From positions 1-59,990 of the forward strand of contig NZ_JAIRBA010000026.1 in the NCBI RefSeq assembly GCF_022008365.1: a DNA stretch of 59,990 nt, given 5' to 3'. The translations under genes were made by a program, and so were the position numbers. The notes beneath the pieces are model-generated. The model was not told the origin of the DNA. It saw only the letters and a program-made list of their open reading frames with translations, and searched no databases. Source of the stretch: Aequorivita vitellina. GTDB lineage: Bacteria > Bacteroidota > Bacteroidia > Flavobacteriales > Flavobacteriaceae. Positions 41,264-50,611 of this stretch are shown here, piece by piece (the first letter of the stretch is position 1; every line of letters starts with the position of its first letter).

Positions 41264-42145
41264 TTACTTAGTTTTCTTTTCACGAATCATCGCCTCTAGC
41301 ATATCCCACATTTGTTGAGGCACTGCTTCAAGTTGGTTCATTTGTCCCGCACCCTGAAGCCATTCGCCTCCGTCAATGACAACAACTTCGCCGTTGATAT
41401 AGGCTGAAAAATCTGAAACCAAATACGCCGCAAGATTTGCAAGTTCTTGGTGTTCACCCACACGTTTTACAGGTACTTTTTTAGATGGGTCAAACTTTTC
41501 TTTTAAATCGCCAGGCAATAGTCTATCCCACGCGCCTTTTGTTGGGAACGGACCCGGAGCAATTGCGTTAAAACGAATGCCGTATTTTGCCCATTCAACC
41601 GCCAAAGAGCGCGTCATTGCTAAAACGCCGGCTTTTGCTGTTGCGCTTGGAACCACATAAGCCGAACCGGTGAACGCATAGGTTGTAACTATATTTAAAA
41701 CCGTTTTATTGGTTTCTTTTTGCTCTATCCAATGTTTTCCAAATGCAAGTGTACAGTTTTTTGTTCCTTTTAAAACAATGTCTATAATAGTATCAAAAGC
41801 ATTTGCTGAAAGTCTTTCGGTTGGCGAAATAAAATTACCAGCAGCATTATTTAATAAAACATCGACACTGCCAAATTCCTTTACCGAAGCTTCCACCATT
41901 GCTTCAACCTCATCGTAATTTCGAACATCGCATTGTAGTGGCAACACTTTGCCACCGGTAGTTGCTTCAAGTTCTTTTTTTACAGTTTGAAGCTTTTCAA
42001 GATTTCGAGACGTAATAACAACATTGGCGCCCAACTCTAAAAAATAAGTTGTCATTGCCTTTCCTAGACCGCTTCCGCCGCCTGTTACGACTATTGTTTT
42101 TCCTTTAAGTGCATCGTCGCGAAGCATTTTTGCAGTGTAATCCAT
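41264..42145 (-). CDS. SDR family reductase, 2,4-dienoyl-CoA reductase-like
   Basis: 293 aa. The Rossmann motif TGGGSGLGKAM is near residues 20-30, NNAAGNF near 97. The usual YxxxK pair is replaced by VVPSATAKAGVLAM, with the catalytic Lys kept and the Tyr supplied from TTYAFTGSA, as in mitochondrial-type dienoyl-CoA reductases (DECR). It likely reduces 2,4-dienoyl-CoA with NADPH in unsaturated fatty acid breakdown. Single gene, with TATCTTTA about 22 bp upstream of the ATG as possible -7 box. Confidence 0.85.
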   Translation of the reverse strand: MDYTAKMLRDDALKGKTIVVTGGGSGLGKAMTTYFLELGANVVITSRNLEKLQTVKKELEATTGGKVLPLQCDVRNYDEVEAMVEASVKEFGSVDVLLNNAAGNFISPTERLSANAFDTIIDIVLKGTKNCTLAFGKHWIEQKETNKTVLNIVTTYAFTGSAYVVPSATAKAGVLAMTRSLAVEWAKYGIRFNAIAPGPFPTKGAWDRLLPGDLKEKFDPSKKVPVKRVGEHQELANLAAYLVSDFSAYINGEVVVIDGGEWLQGAGQMNQLEAVPQQMWDMLEAMIREKKTK

Positions 42146-42348
42146 AGAATAATTTGTTTGACCGTAAAGATAAGCAGTAAAATTATGACTGAATAATTAG
42201 TTGTGAAGAAATAGCTACACTTCAAAAATCAATCGTCCATTTTAAGCGTGTGTTTCTCTTGTTAATGAAATAACAAATTACAGATTTTGAAAGGTTAAAG
42301 GATGTGAAATTGCATTTATGTCGTTTAAAAGTGCCTTATCTTGAAACT

Positions 42349-42975
42349 ATGGAAAAAATATTAGTTGCAGGTGCAAACGGCACCACCGGAAAAAAAATAA
42401 TTTCAATTTTAAAAAATTCAGATAAATTCGAACCTATTGCAATGGTGCGGAAAGCGGAACAAGTGTCGCACTTTAAAAATGAAGGCGTGCAAACCATACT
42501 TGCCGATCTTGAAAAGGATGTGAGCGAAACCACAAAAGGAATTGACCGCGTAATTTTTGCCGCTGGTTCGGGTGGTAAAAACGTGAAAGAAGTTGACCAA
42601 GAAGGCGCAAAAAAATTAATTGATGCCGCAAAGGAATCTAATGTGAAAAAGTTTGTAATGCTAAGCTCGATGGGCGCCGACAACCCTGAAGAAGCTTCAG
42701 ACTTAAAGGATTATCTCGAAGCAAAACACAATGCCGATGAACATTTAAAGCAGTCGGGTTTAGAATATGCTATTGTTCGTCCGGGTGCTTTAACCAATAA
42801 CGAGGGAAATGGTAAAATTGAAATTGACAACAAACTAAATAAAAGTGGCGAAATACCCCGCCGTGATGTTGCCGAAACCTTGGTTGGTTCGTTGGAAGAT
42901 TCGGTAGCAAAAAATAAATCTTTTGAAATTTTAAAAGGTGAAACTTTCATTAAAGCTGCACTTGAGAAAATTTAA
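42349..42975 (+). CDS. NAD(P)-binding SDR/NmrA-like protein
   Basis: 208 aa from ATG 42349 (MEKILVAGANGTTGKKI). An upstream ATG at 42304 would add 15 residues, but a TATCTTGA box lies just before the chosen start. The atypical SDR dinucleotide motif GANGTTG is at residues 8-14. VMLSSMGADNPE and YAIVRPGALTNNEG match the YwnB/NmrA-like group that binds NAD(P) and acts as a sensor or reductase. The substrate is unknown. Confidence 0.85.
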   Translation: MEKILVAGANGTTGKKIISILKNSDKFEPIAMVRKAEQVSHFKNEGVQTILADLEKDVSETTKGIDRVIFAAGSGGKNVKEVDQEGAKKLIDAAKESNVKKFVMLSSMGADNPEEASDLKDYLEAKHNADEHLKQSGLEYAIVRPGALTNNEGNGKIEIDNKLNKSGEIPRRDVAETLVGSLEDSVAKNKSFEILKGETFIKAALEKI

Positions 42976-43076
42976 AAAGTTTTTAAAATGGCGGGTATAA
43001 AAATGAAGCTGTTTACAATTTGCTTGGAATGTCCACCCGGCTGCCGTTGAGCACTCAAAACTCCCATTTACCAAAA

Positions 43077-43096
43077 GGTCACGACTGCGCTCGACC
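43077..43096 (+). repeat. REP-like element
   Basis: GGTCACGACTGCGCTCGACC, the same core as the pair at 9636-9698, between the NmrA-like gene and the 2H lipoprotein gene. Confidence 0.5.
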
Positions 43097-43121
43097 TAAC
43101 CAATCGATTGTAGTTTTGCAA

Positions 43122-43805
43122 TTATTCAGATTGCCAAAGTAGCTTTTGAGCAGTGCCGTGATCGCCCAATTGGTACAAGCTAACCGATGTTGCCTTAAAA
43201 TGAATTGGTTTAAATACATACACTGTAAGATTATCCAAAAGACTAACTTCTGCAACGCCGAGACTTATGTGCGGATCGAAATTTTCGTAACTATATTTTT
43301 CAATGAAAGCAGGCACATAGGTTACTGTAGACTCACTGATTGCACTTCCATCGGGGTTTGGAACAAAAGAATTTTCAGAGCCATTTTTCACTATAAAAGG
43401 TTTTAACAGTGCGATAGATTTTTTGTGAATATCCATTAATGGCGTTGAATTTTCAATGCGAATCATCGAGAAACTTGCTTCTTTTTCTTCGTAATAGAAA
43501 AGGCTTTCAGCTTTTAAATCGTGATTTTTTATATCTTCAAATAAACCTGCCAACGCTTTATTCACTTTCGGTAAATCGCTTTCGTTTATAAAACACTGCA
43601 ACAATGTTATATGTGGCACGTGATTTTTATCGAGTTTAATGGTTTCAGGATTGTTCTTATTTATAAAAGAATTAAGCTGAAGCGATTGCGCATACATTTC
43701 TTCCGAAGGGATTAACAACACATCTACTGCAATTACGTTTTCCTTCTTTGGAGTGCACGAAAACAGTCCGAAGCCAATAGCAGCGGCGATTACAAATTTC
43801 TTCAT
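43122..43805 (-). CDS. 2H phosphoesterase-like lipoprotein
   Basis: 227 aa from ATG 43805 (MKKFVIAAAIGFGLFSC); a longer start at 43829 would overlap the hydrolase gene. The lipobox cysteine at residue 17 suggests an envelope lipoprotein. Two HxT/HxS motifs, VPHITLLQ near 70 and FDPHISLG near 190, are the double-His signature of 2H phosphoesterases (LigT/2'-5' RNA ligase fold). That fold is normally cytoplasmic, so an exported form is unusual. It follows the T9SS hydrolase by 13 bp. Confidence 0.8.
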   Translation of the reverse strand: MKKFVIAAAIGFGLFSCTPKKENVIAVDVLLIPSEEMYAQSLQLNSFINKNNPETIKLDKNHVPHITLLQCFINESDLPKVNKALAGLFEDIKNHDLKAESLFYYEEKEASFSMIRIENSTPLMDIHKKSIALLKPFIVKNGSENSFVPNPDGSAISESTVTYVPAFIEKYSYENFDPHISLGVAEVSLLDNLTVYVFKPIHFKATSVSLYQLGDHGTAQKLLWQSE

Positions 43806-43818
43806 TATAAAAAAGCGT

Positions 43819-45465
43819 TTATTCAACAATCATTTTTATGGTTTGGACTGACGCACCATGTTGCAGTTTCAAAAAGTAAATTCCAGTTGAAAGATTGTGA
43901 TTCCAAGTGAGTTTGCCGTTTGCATTCGTCCAAGTTTGATGCATCAATTTTTGACCCGTGATGCTGAAAACCGTAGTAGTTAGTTTTTTTACTGAAACAT
44001 TATTCGGAATTACAATTTGAATATTATTTTGAACAGGGTTTTGCGCAAGTATAAATTGATTCAAAAATTGATTTTCGCCAACCGACATTACCCCATTTCT
44101 TATTTCATCTAAAGCAAATTGAGCACTCGCTGCAGTTACGGTTACGTGGTCCTCATTTTCGGTTGGAATGTAAAAATTTACAAAAGGAGAATCGCTTAAA
44201 TTTGGAATTGCAAACCAGTCTGGATTATCAATCGCCAAGGCACTCATGGTGGGAATAAAACTATACAAATCTTGTTGCAGGGCGTTGATAAAATCTATTA
44301 AAACTTGGTTACCGCCACCATCGCCAAGTGCATCGCTAATACTACCGGTGCCACCCGGTGCGCTATCTACGCCATCACTATTGTTAGTTGACTGCGCCGT
44401 AGTTTGAAAGGTATCTATTGGAGCTCCAAAAAAGTTTACGGTTACATCGGTAACTGTGTTGGTTTGGCTGGCCGCAGGTGTAAATTTGAGCGCTACATCT
44501 ACATCTGTAAAAGCGTCAATTTGCAGGTTTGTATCCACAATGGTAATTCCCGGACTGCCGGTGGTTGTTCCATTGCCAGCGCCATTAATCATTGTAACGT
44601 TACGCACAGAATTTGGAAAACCAAGCGCATCGAGCTCTGCTTGAAATTCGTTTCTAAAACCCGGGGCGCCCATAGGCAATAATTTGGTTGGATCTTGCTC
44701 ATAAGTTGAACCCGCTAAAAGATGGCCGAGTAAATGATCTGTAAGCATTTCTTTAGCTGCTGGCGAATTGAGCAATTGATCAACAACTTGTTGCGCTGTA
44801 GCATCGCCTACTTGTTGCGCAAAATAATTAATTAAATACTGAAGACTTATTGGAATGTTTGCACCGCGATGTGGCGAATCAAACGAAATATAAAGACGTG
44901 TTTCGGGGTCTAAAGTATTGTTTTCCATATACGAAAGTGCGTAGCGCGCAATAAGCCCACCCATACTTGGACCGAGAACGACAAGCTCGTTATCGCCAAC
45001 TTTATCTGCCTTCAACTGCTGTATCATTGCTATTAAAACCATCGCATTTCGTTGAATATAATCGCCGCCGCCGTCTATGGTTTTCCCATCGGTGGTATAA
45101 ACTGGAGCATTGAGAATTACAATATCAAAACCCTCATCGCGAAGGATATCTGCCATATTTTGTCCGCCAAAACTTAGGCTCGCGTAAAGGCCGGGAATAC
45201 CGCGAGAGTCTCCCGGATCAAACCCGTCGAGAATAATGATTGGATTGTCTAAAACGCCATCAACATTGTCTAAAAAAATTTCATATTCCCCTTGTCCAAA
45301 GTAAGCTTGGGTTTCTTCGTAACCTTGATAGGCTATGTTTGCCGTAATTGTTTCAATTGCTCTGCTTTCAGGATATATTGCGTTTTCAGGAATATTCTGA
45401 AAACGTATTTGCGCGAAAACCAATTGCGTGCTAAAAATTAATAGGAATATGTAAAGCTTTTTCAT
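43819..45465 (-). CDS. T9SS-exported alpha/beta hydrolase (lipase/esterase-like)
   Basis: 548 aa. The signal peptide MKKLYIFLLIFSTQLVFAQ is followed by an alpha/beta-hydrolase domain with the nucleophile elbow GPSMGGLIARYAL near residue 170, IILDGFDPG near 77 and a later candidate His in EDHVTVTAA. The last about 80 residues (AQNPVQNNIQIVIPN...SIKMIVE-type end) form a type A sorting domain for type IX secretion. It is probably a surface or secreted lipase or depolymerase; the substrate is unknown. The 2H lipoprotein gene follows 13 bp downstream. Confidence 0.88.
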   Translation of the reverse strand: MKKLYIFLLIFSTQLVFAQIRFQNIPENAIYPESRAIETITANIAYQGYEETQAYFGQGEYEIFLDNVDGVLDNPIIILDGFDPGDSRGIPGLYASLSFGGQNMADILRDEGFDIVILNAPVYTTDGKTIDGGGDYIQRNAMVLIAMIQQLKADKVGDNELVVLGPSMGGLIARYALSYMENNTLDPETRLYISFDSPHRGANIPISLQYLINYFAQQVGDATAQQVVDQLLNSPAAKEMLTDHLLGHLLAGSTYEQDPTKLLPMGAPGFRNEFQAELDALGFPNSVRNVTMINGAGNGTTTGSPGITIVDTNLQIDAFTDVDVALKFTPAASQTNTVTDVTVNFFGAPIDTFQTTAQSTNNSDGVDSAPGGTGSISDALGDGGGNQVLIDFINALQQDLYSFIPTMSALAIDNPDWFAIPNLSDSPFVNFYIPTENEDHVTVTAASAQFALDEIRNGVMSVGENQFLNQFILAQNPVQNNIQIVIPNNVSVKKLTTTVFSITGQKLMHQTWTNANGKLTWNHNLSTGIYFLKLQHGASVQTIKMIVE

Positions 45466-45544
45466 TGAGAGTGCGTTTTTGATTCTGCTTTGTAAGTTAG
45501 TGAAAATTAAAAAAATGGGAGTAACAAGTCCGACAGCGTTTAAA

Positions 45545-46906
45545 TTAAAGTCTCAGCAACCAACGCATCAACTTCAATCTAAAAGGCGTGTGCGGATAAT
45601 AGCGAATTGAGGGATCCAGCCAAGTAGGTTTATCCATCACACTTTTGTAATGTGTAAATGCCTTGAAGCCGGCTTCGCCGTGATAATTGCCCATGCCGCT
45701 ATGGCCCACGCCGCCAAAGGGCAGATTGGAATTTGTTATATGCATTACGGTATCGTTTATTGCGCCTCCGCCAAATGAAATTTCCTTTAAAACTTTCTTT
45801 TTTACCGAATCGCTTTTGGTAAATACATAACACGATAATGGTTTCGGTAAGCTATTTACAATTGAAATCGCTTCTTCAATTGTGTCATACGGAATAACTG
45901 GGAGTATTGGACCAAAGATTTCTTCCTGCATAACAGCATCATCTAAAGTTACGTGCTGCATAACCGTAGGTTGAATGTATCGGGTATCGGGATTTGTTTC
46001 ACCTCCAAAATATATTTTTTTTGAATCAATCATTTCTGTGAGTCGTTCAAAGTTTCGGTTGTTTATAATTTGAAGATAATTATCGTTTTCATAAGCAAAA
46101 TGCTGACTAATAATTTCTTGTTTGGTTTGCTCTAAAAATTTCTTTTCAATGCTTTTATGAACCAGTACATAGTCTGGCGCAATGCAGGTTTGACCAGCGT
46201 TAAGGAATTTTCCCCAAACTAACCGTTTAACAGAGATTTTAAGATTACAATTTTCAGTAACAATTGCTGGGCTCTTTCCACCTAATTCTAAGGTTACAGG
46301 CGTTAAATTTTCAGCGGCGGCTTTGTAAACTATCTTGCCCACTTTGGAACTTCCGGTAAAGAATATTTTGTTGAATTTCTGCTTTAATAATTCCTGGGTT
46401 TCATCTACTCCTCCCTCGATTACTGTGAAAAAAGACGGATCAAAATGCTCTTTTACAATTTTTGCCATTAAGGCTGCAGTGTGCGAAGGCAATTCACTGG
46501 GTTTTAAAACAACAGTATTTCCGGCGGCAATTGCTGCAATTACAGGAGCTAAGGAAAGCTGATACGGATAATTCCACGCGCCAATAACTAAACAAACGCC
46601 TAAAGGCTCTGGAATGATAAAACTGGAAGCAGGAAAATTAAGGATTCCCGTAGAAACGTTTTTTCTTCGAGCCCACTTAAAAACATTTATTCTAGCTTCT
46701 TTAATATCTTTATAAAGCAGCGAAATTTCGGTAGAATAATTATCGAATTCAGACTTTTTAAAGTCTTTATAAATAGCTTCGTGCATTGCCGCTTCATTTT
46801 GCTTTAAGGCTTGTTGAAGCGTTTTTAGTTGTTTTCTTCTAAATTGAATGTTTTTGGTAGCGTGGGTATTAAAAAATGTACGTTGCTTATTGACAATTTC
46901 TTTCAT
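45545..46906 (-). CDS. Aldehyde dehydrogenase (class 3 type)
   Basis: 453 aa from ATG 46906 (MKEIVNKQRTFFN). It oxidises aldehydes to acids with NAD(P). Clear parts: EPLGVCLVIGAWNYPYQLSL, NTVVLKPSELPSHTA, FFTGSSKVG, catalytic Glu in LELGGKSP (near 203), and catalytic Cys in NAGQTCIAPDY (near 237). It matches membrane-associated class 3 fatty-aldehyde dehydrogenases, with a hydrophobic tail (RLKLMRWLLRL) at the end. The 69 bp upstream hold no clear promoter. Confidence 0.93.
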   Translation of the reverse strand: MKEIVNKQRTFFNTHATKNIQFRRKQLKTLQQALKQNEAAMHEAIYKDFKKSEFDNYSTEISLLYKDIKEARINVFKWARRKNVSTGILNFPASSFIIPEPLGVCLVIGAWNYPYQLSLAPVIAAIAAGNTVVLKPSELPSHTAALMAKIVKEHFDPSFFTVIEGGVDETQELLKQKFNKIFFTGSSKVGKIVYKAAAENLTPVTLELGGKSPAIVTENCNLKISVKRLVWGKFLNAGQTCIAPDYVLVHKSIEKKFLEQTKQEIISQHFAYENDNYLQIINNRNFERLTEMIDSKKIYFGGETNPDTRYIQPTVMQHVTLDDAVMQEEIFGPILPVIPYDTIEEAISIVNSLPKPLSCYVFTKSDSVKKKVLKEISFGGGAINDTVMHITNSNLPFGGVGHSGMGNYHGEAGFKAFTHYKSVMDKPTWLDPSIRYYPHTPFRLKLMRWLLRL

Positions 46907-46973
46907 AAAAATCAATTTTCCTTAAAAATACTTTTAAAGATATTGATTGTTGTTAAAAAATAAAGAAAAGTTG

Positions 46974-47738
46974 CTATTTTTCGCGATTTAGTATTTTGTA
47001 TTCTTCATAGCAAACGCTAATTGCATCGAGAATTTGCAAATCGTTCGCAGTGCGAATAAAATTTTTAGAATAGTTACATTTATTTAAAATTTCATCTATA
47101 TCGGGCCGTTCTAATTGCAAAACAGCCATTAATGTTTCGCGGTCGAATTTGCTTTGCAGCAGGTTTCTAATTTCGTCATCTTCCTTCATTTTGCGAAGTT
47201 TTTTCATCTGTCGTGGTCGTTTCCCAAAAACGTTATACAGAAAATCGGCAGGATTAAAAATAGAACTTAAAACTTTACTTACCGCGCCTGGTTGATTGCT
47301 TCCGCCTTCGTATCCAGAGCTAAGTCCCGAAATTCGGTATCGGTAATTATCGTATATAGGAATGAGTTTTGCGTCAATTTCTACATAGCCAGTAAGTTGC
47401 ACAGGTTTTACAACTACTTCTTCCAGCGCAATACCCAGCTCGGTCATTTTTACTTTTATATCGCCAAATTTTAACCAGTCGTTTGTAACGCGCACCCGCA
47501 ACGATTTAAAACCCAGGTACGAAAAATAGAGCGTATCATTTACAGCAGCTTTAATTGCGAACTCTCCTTTTTCGTTAGTGGTAGTTCCTTTTACTTGGTT
47601 TAAGTTTACTATGTTTACATTTTCCAAAATGGCGTCATCGGCATCGTTCATTACCGTTCCTTTTATAGTGTGGTTTTCTTGTGCAGTTGAAATTGCTACA
47701 AAAAACACAAGCGTTATGAGGAGAAAATATTTTTTCAT
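46974..47738 (-). CDS. Exported protein with carboxypeptidase-like regulatory domain
   Basis: 254 aa. A signal peptide (MKKYFLLITLVFFVAISTAQ) is followed by a CarboxypepD_reg-like beta-sandwich (residues about 22-100: TIKGTVMNDADDAILENVNIV ... FAIKAAVNDTLYFSYLGFK). The remaining part is of unknown fold with KVLSSIFNPADFLYNVFG. Such proteins occur widely in Bacteroidota envelopes, often with TonB systems; no partner is adjacent here. Confidence 0.85.
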   Translation of the reverse strand: MKKYFLLITLVFFVAISTAQENHTIKGTVMNDADDAILENVNIVNLNQVKGTTTNEKGEFAIKAAVNDTLYFSYLGFKSLRVRVTNDWLKFGDIKVKMTELGIALEEVVVKPVQLTGYVEIDAKLIPIYDNYRYRISGLSSGYEGGSNQPGAVSKVLSSIFNPADFLYNVFGKRPRQMKKLRKMKEDDEIRNLLQSKFDRETLMAVLQLERPDIDEILNKCNYSKNFIRTANDLQILDAISVCYEEYKILNREK

Positions 47739-47762
47739 ATAAAGTTTAATATACAGAAAATT

Positions 47763-48383
47763 TCACTGGGAATAAGTGATTCTTTCTTTTTCAATTTTAG
47801 CTTTCAATTTTTCTTTAACTCCCCCAAACCATTCATCTTTTAAAATACTTAAAACAATGCTATCGCGTCTGCCATTTGGAGCGGCACAATTGTTTCTTAA
47901 AATACCTTCAACCGTGCAACCAATACTTTTCATGGCTGCAATACTGCGGGTATTTTTAGCATCTGCACGAAATTCTACACGGTCTAAATTCAATTCTTCA
48001 AATGCAAATTGGAGCATGAGCATTTTACATTCTTTGTTAATTCCCGTGCCCTGAAAATTTTTGCCATACCAAGTATAACCCAACTGAACTGTGTTGTGAG
48101 TTTTCTGAAAATCGTAAAAACGCGTGCTGCCAGCAATTTGTTGTGTGCGTTTATCAAAAACTATAAAAGGGTAGGCTGTTTTTGCTTTTCTTCCGTTTAA
48201 AGCTGTTGACAAATAAGTTTTTAAATTTTTTAAACCATTTGCAGATTGCTGCGAAAAAGTCCAAATTTCTGGCTCATTATCAGCAAAATACAGTATTGCT
48301 TCAAGGTCGCTGTCGTGTAGCGGACGCAATTGCACACGCTCGTTTTCTAATATATATTCCTGCAGAAAGTTGAAGGTTTTCAT
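47763..48383 (-). CDS. GNAT family N-acetyltransferase (RimJ/RimL type)
   Basis: 206 aa. The N-terminal VQLRPLHDSDLEAILYF and middle LGYTWYGKNFQGTGINKECK are the acetyl-CoA fold of RimJ/RimL-like N-acetyltransferases, followed by VEFRADAKNTRSIAAMKSIG. The substrate (protein N-terminus or small amine) is unknown. It lies downstream of the helicase terminator at 48398-48420, so it needs its own promoter. Confidence 0.88.
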   Translation of the reverse strand: MKTFNFLQEYILENERVQLRPLHDSDLEAILYFADNEPEIWTFSQQSANGLKNLKTYLSTALNGRKAKTAYPFIVFDKRTQQIAGSTRFYDFQKTHNTVQLGYTWYGKNFQGTGINKECKMLMLQFAFEELNLDRVEFRADAKNTRSIAAMKSIGCTVEGILRNNCAAPNGRRDSIVLSILKDEWFGGVKEKLKAKIEKERITYSQ

Positions 48384-48397
48384 AAAGCTGAATAAAA

Positions 48398-48420
48398 ACG
48401 GGCCTCAAATTAGGGCCCGT
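48398..48420 (-). terminator. Terminator of the DEAD-box helicase gene
   Basis: ACGGGCC (48398-48404) and GGCCCGT (48414-48420) form a GC-rich stem. In gene direction TTTTTATT follows. It lies about 105 bp beyond the helicase stop and just upstream of the GNAT gene. Confidence 0.75.
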
Positions 48421-48522
48421 AAATATACTTATATAGACTCAAAAGTTGAACGAAAGTTTAATCTTTTGGAGCTAAAAAATTTAATATGGAAAAGGTTTCA
48501 ATTTTAAGCCTTGGCAATAAAA

Positions 48523-50343
48523 TTATGCTTTTCTTCTGCGTCTGCCACCTGTACCTTTTGAGTCTGGGCGATCAGGACTCCGGCGACTTTTACCTTTAAA
48601 AGCTGGTTTACCTCCGCCGCTAAAACTTGAGCTGCGTTTTTTGAATCCTTTTTTTCTGTCGCCACGATCACCTCCTCGGTCACTGCCGCTTCGGTCGCCT
48701 CTTCTTTTCCCACGGTCTCTACCGCCGCCACTGCTTCTTCCGCCGCGACCTGTATCTTTTGAAATTTCAACATTTATTTGGCGTCCGTCCAGTTTAAAGT
48801 CTTTAAAAATACCCATCACCAATTCTTGGTGTTTCGTATCCGTATTAAAGAAAGAGAAACTGTCTTTTACATCAACTTTATACACATCGTCTTTCCCCAA
48901 CTGAAGTAAATCGCGAAGGAAATCTTTTAAACTCATCCAATCGAAATCGTCTTTGTTGCCTATATTTACAAAATAACGTGTGCTGTCTTTTGAACCCTCA
49001 TCAGAAAAACTACGGTCTCCAGAAATATTTAAATCTTTACTGTTCTTGTAATAATTTAAGAAACGTGTAAATTCAACCGAAAACATTTTTTTGATAAGGT
49101 CTTCTTTTGAAAAATCTGCCAATACCTCATTTATATTTGGAAGGTATGGGTTAATCTCTGGATTTATTTTGGTGTCTTTTATGTTATTTGCCAAGTGAAA
49201 CATTTGGACTTCGCAAATTTCCATCCCAGAAGGGATTTCTTTTGACACAAACTTCTTTTGAATCATTTTTTCAATTGTGTGAATTTTTCGCACTTCACTT
49301 TTTGAAACAATAACCATAGAAACCCCAGTTTTTCCGGCGCGTCCCGTACGACCGCTACGGTGGGTATATACCTCCGTTTCGTCTGGGAGTTGGTAGTGGA
49401 TTACGTGGGTAATATCGTCTACGTCAATGCCGCGCGCAGCAACGTCTGTAGCAACTAACATTTGAATTTGACGATTACGGAAAGACTTCATTACCGTATC
49501 GCGTTGACTCTGACTTAAATCTCCGTGCAGTGCAGCGGCATTGTATCCATCGTCAATAAGTTGTTCGGCAACTTTTTGGGTATCGCGTTTTGTTCTACAG
49601 AAAATTACTGAAAAAATATCGGGATTTGCATCTGCCAAACGCTTTAAGGCATTGTACCGGTCGCGTGCATTAACAAGATAATACTCGTGCGAAACTTGAT
49701 CTGAACCTACGTTTTTGGTTCCAACGGTTATTTCTACCGGTGTGTGCATAAACTTTTTTGCAATGGTAGAAACTTCTTTTGGCATGGTTGCGCTAAAAAG
49801 CCACGTGCTTTTATCTTTAGGCGAATGCGAAAGAATCTCGGTAATGTCTTCGTAAAAACCCATGTTGAGCATCTCGTCTGCCTCATCGAGTACGCAGTAT
49901 TCAATTTTTGAAATATCAATCATTCCACGGCCAATCATATCTTTCATTCGGCCTGGCGTTGCAACAATAATCTGCGCCCCTTTTTTAATTTGACGTGCTT
50001 GATCGGTGATACTCGCACCACCGTAAATTGCAGTAACGTTTAGTCCTGGCATATACTTGCCATAAGCTGTCATTTCATTTGTAATTTGAAGACAAAGTTC
50101 GCGCGTTGGCGAAAGGATAAGGCCTTGCGTAGTTCGGCTATTAACGTCAATTTTTTGCAACATTGGAAAACCAAATGCTGCGGTTTTTCCTGTTCCTGTT
50201 TGGGCTAACGAAACCATGTCGGTCTCGCGATCTAAAAGAATTGGGATTGCTTTTTCTTGTACTTCCGACGGAGTTTCAAAACCCATGTCGGCGATGGCTT
50301 TTAGAAGATGCTCTTCTAAGCCAAGTGCTTTAAATGCTGTCAT
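48523..50343 (-). CDS. DEAD-box RNA helicase with basic RG-rich tail
   Basis: 606 aa. Q motif FETPSEVQEKAIPILL, motif I AQTGTGKTAAFG (near 45-55), PTRELCLQ, DEAD box VLDEADEML (near 152), SAT and the C-terminal HRSGRTGRAGKTG. A DbpA/CsdA-like RNA-binding domain follows (FSFFNTDTKHQELVMGIFKDF), then a strongly basic, Gly/Arg/Ser-rich tail. It unwinds RNA, probably in ribosome assembly or cold adaptation. The 5' leader before the ATG is long (over 100 bp) and contains a CCTCA-CCC-TGAGG hairpin near 50428-50440, as in cold-regulated helicase genes. Confidence 0.95.
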   Translation of the reverse strand: MTAFKALGLEEHLLKAIADMGFETPSEVQEKAIPILLDRETDMVSLAQTGTGKTAAFGFPMLQKIDVNSRTTQGLILSPTRELCLQITNEMTAYGKYMPGLNVTAIYGGASITDQARQIKKGAQIIVATPGRMKDMIGRGMIDISKIEYCVLDEADEMLNMGFYEDITEILSHSPKDKSTWLFSATMPKEVSTIAKKFMHTPVEITVGTKNVGSDQVSHEYYLVNARDRYNALKRLADANPDIFSVIFCRTKRDTQKVAEQLIDDGYNAAALHGDLSQSQRDTVMKSFRNRQIQMLVATDVAARGIDVDDITHVIHYQLPDETEVYTHRSGRTGRAGKTGVSMVIVSKSEVRKIHTIEKMIQKKFVSKEIPSGMEICEVQMFHLANNIKDTKINPEINPYLPNINEVLADFSKEDLIKKMFSVEFTRFLNYYKNSKDLNISGDRSFSDEGSKDSTRYFVNIGNKDDFDWMSLKDFLRDLLQLGKDDVYKVDVKDSFSFFNTDTKHQELVMGIFKDFKLDGRQINVEISKDTGRGGRSSGGGRDRGKRRGDRSGSDRGGDRGDRKKGFKKRSSSFSGGGKPAFKGKSRRSPDRPDSKGTGGRRRRKA

Positions 50344-50548
50344 TTTTTTGTGAAATATATTTTTATATGTGTGCTAACGGGAAGCGACTGGACATATAAA
50401 AAACGGACAGCTTCACTATAACACTCCTCACCCTGAGGAATTTTCCTTGAAACAAGAAGTTAATAAACCTCGTATTTTTCAAGGGCGCAAAAGTAAGTTA
50501 AAGTTTTTATTAAAAAGCAACTGTTAACGTTTTTTTTGAAAATAAAAA

Positions 50549-50580
50549 AGCCCCAAAGGTTTTTAAAGCCTTTGAGGGCT
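50549..50580 (-). terminator. Terminator of the NTP pyrophosphatase gene
   Basis: AGCCCCAAAGG (50549-50559) and CCTTTGAGGGCT (50569-50580) form an 11-bp stem with a bulge. In gene direction TTTTTTATTTTC follows. It lies 32 bp after the stop at 50612. Confidence 0.85.
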
Positions 50581-50611
50581 AATACGGTACACTGCAACAA
50601 TCTATTGTTAC

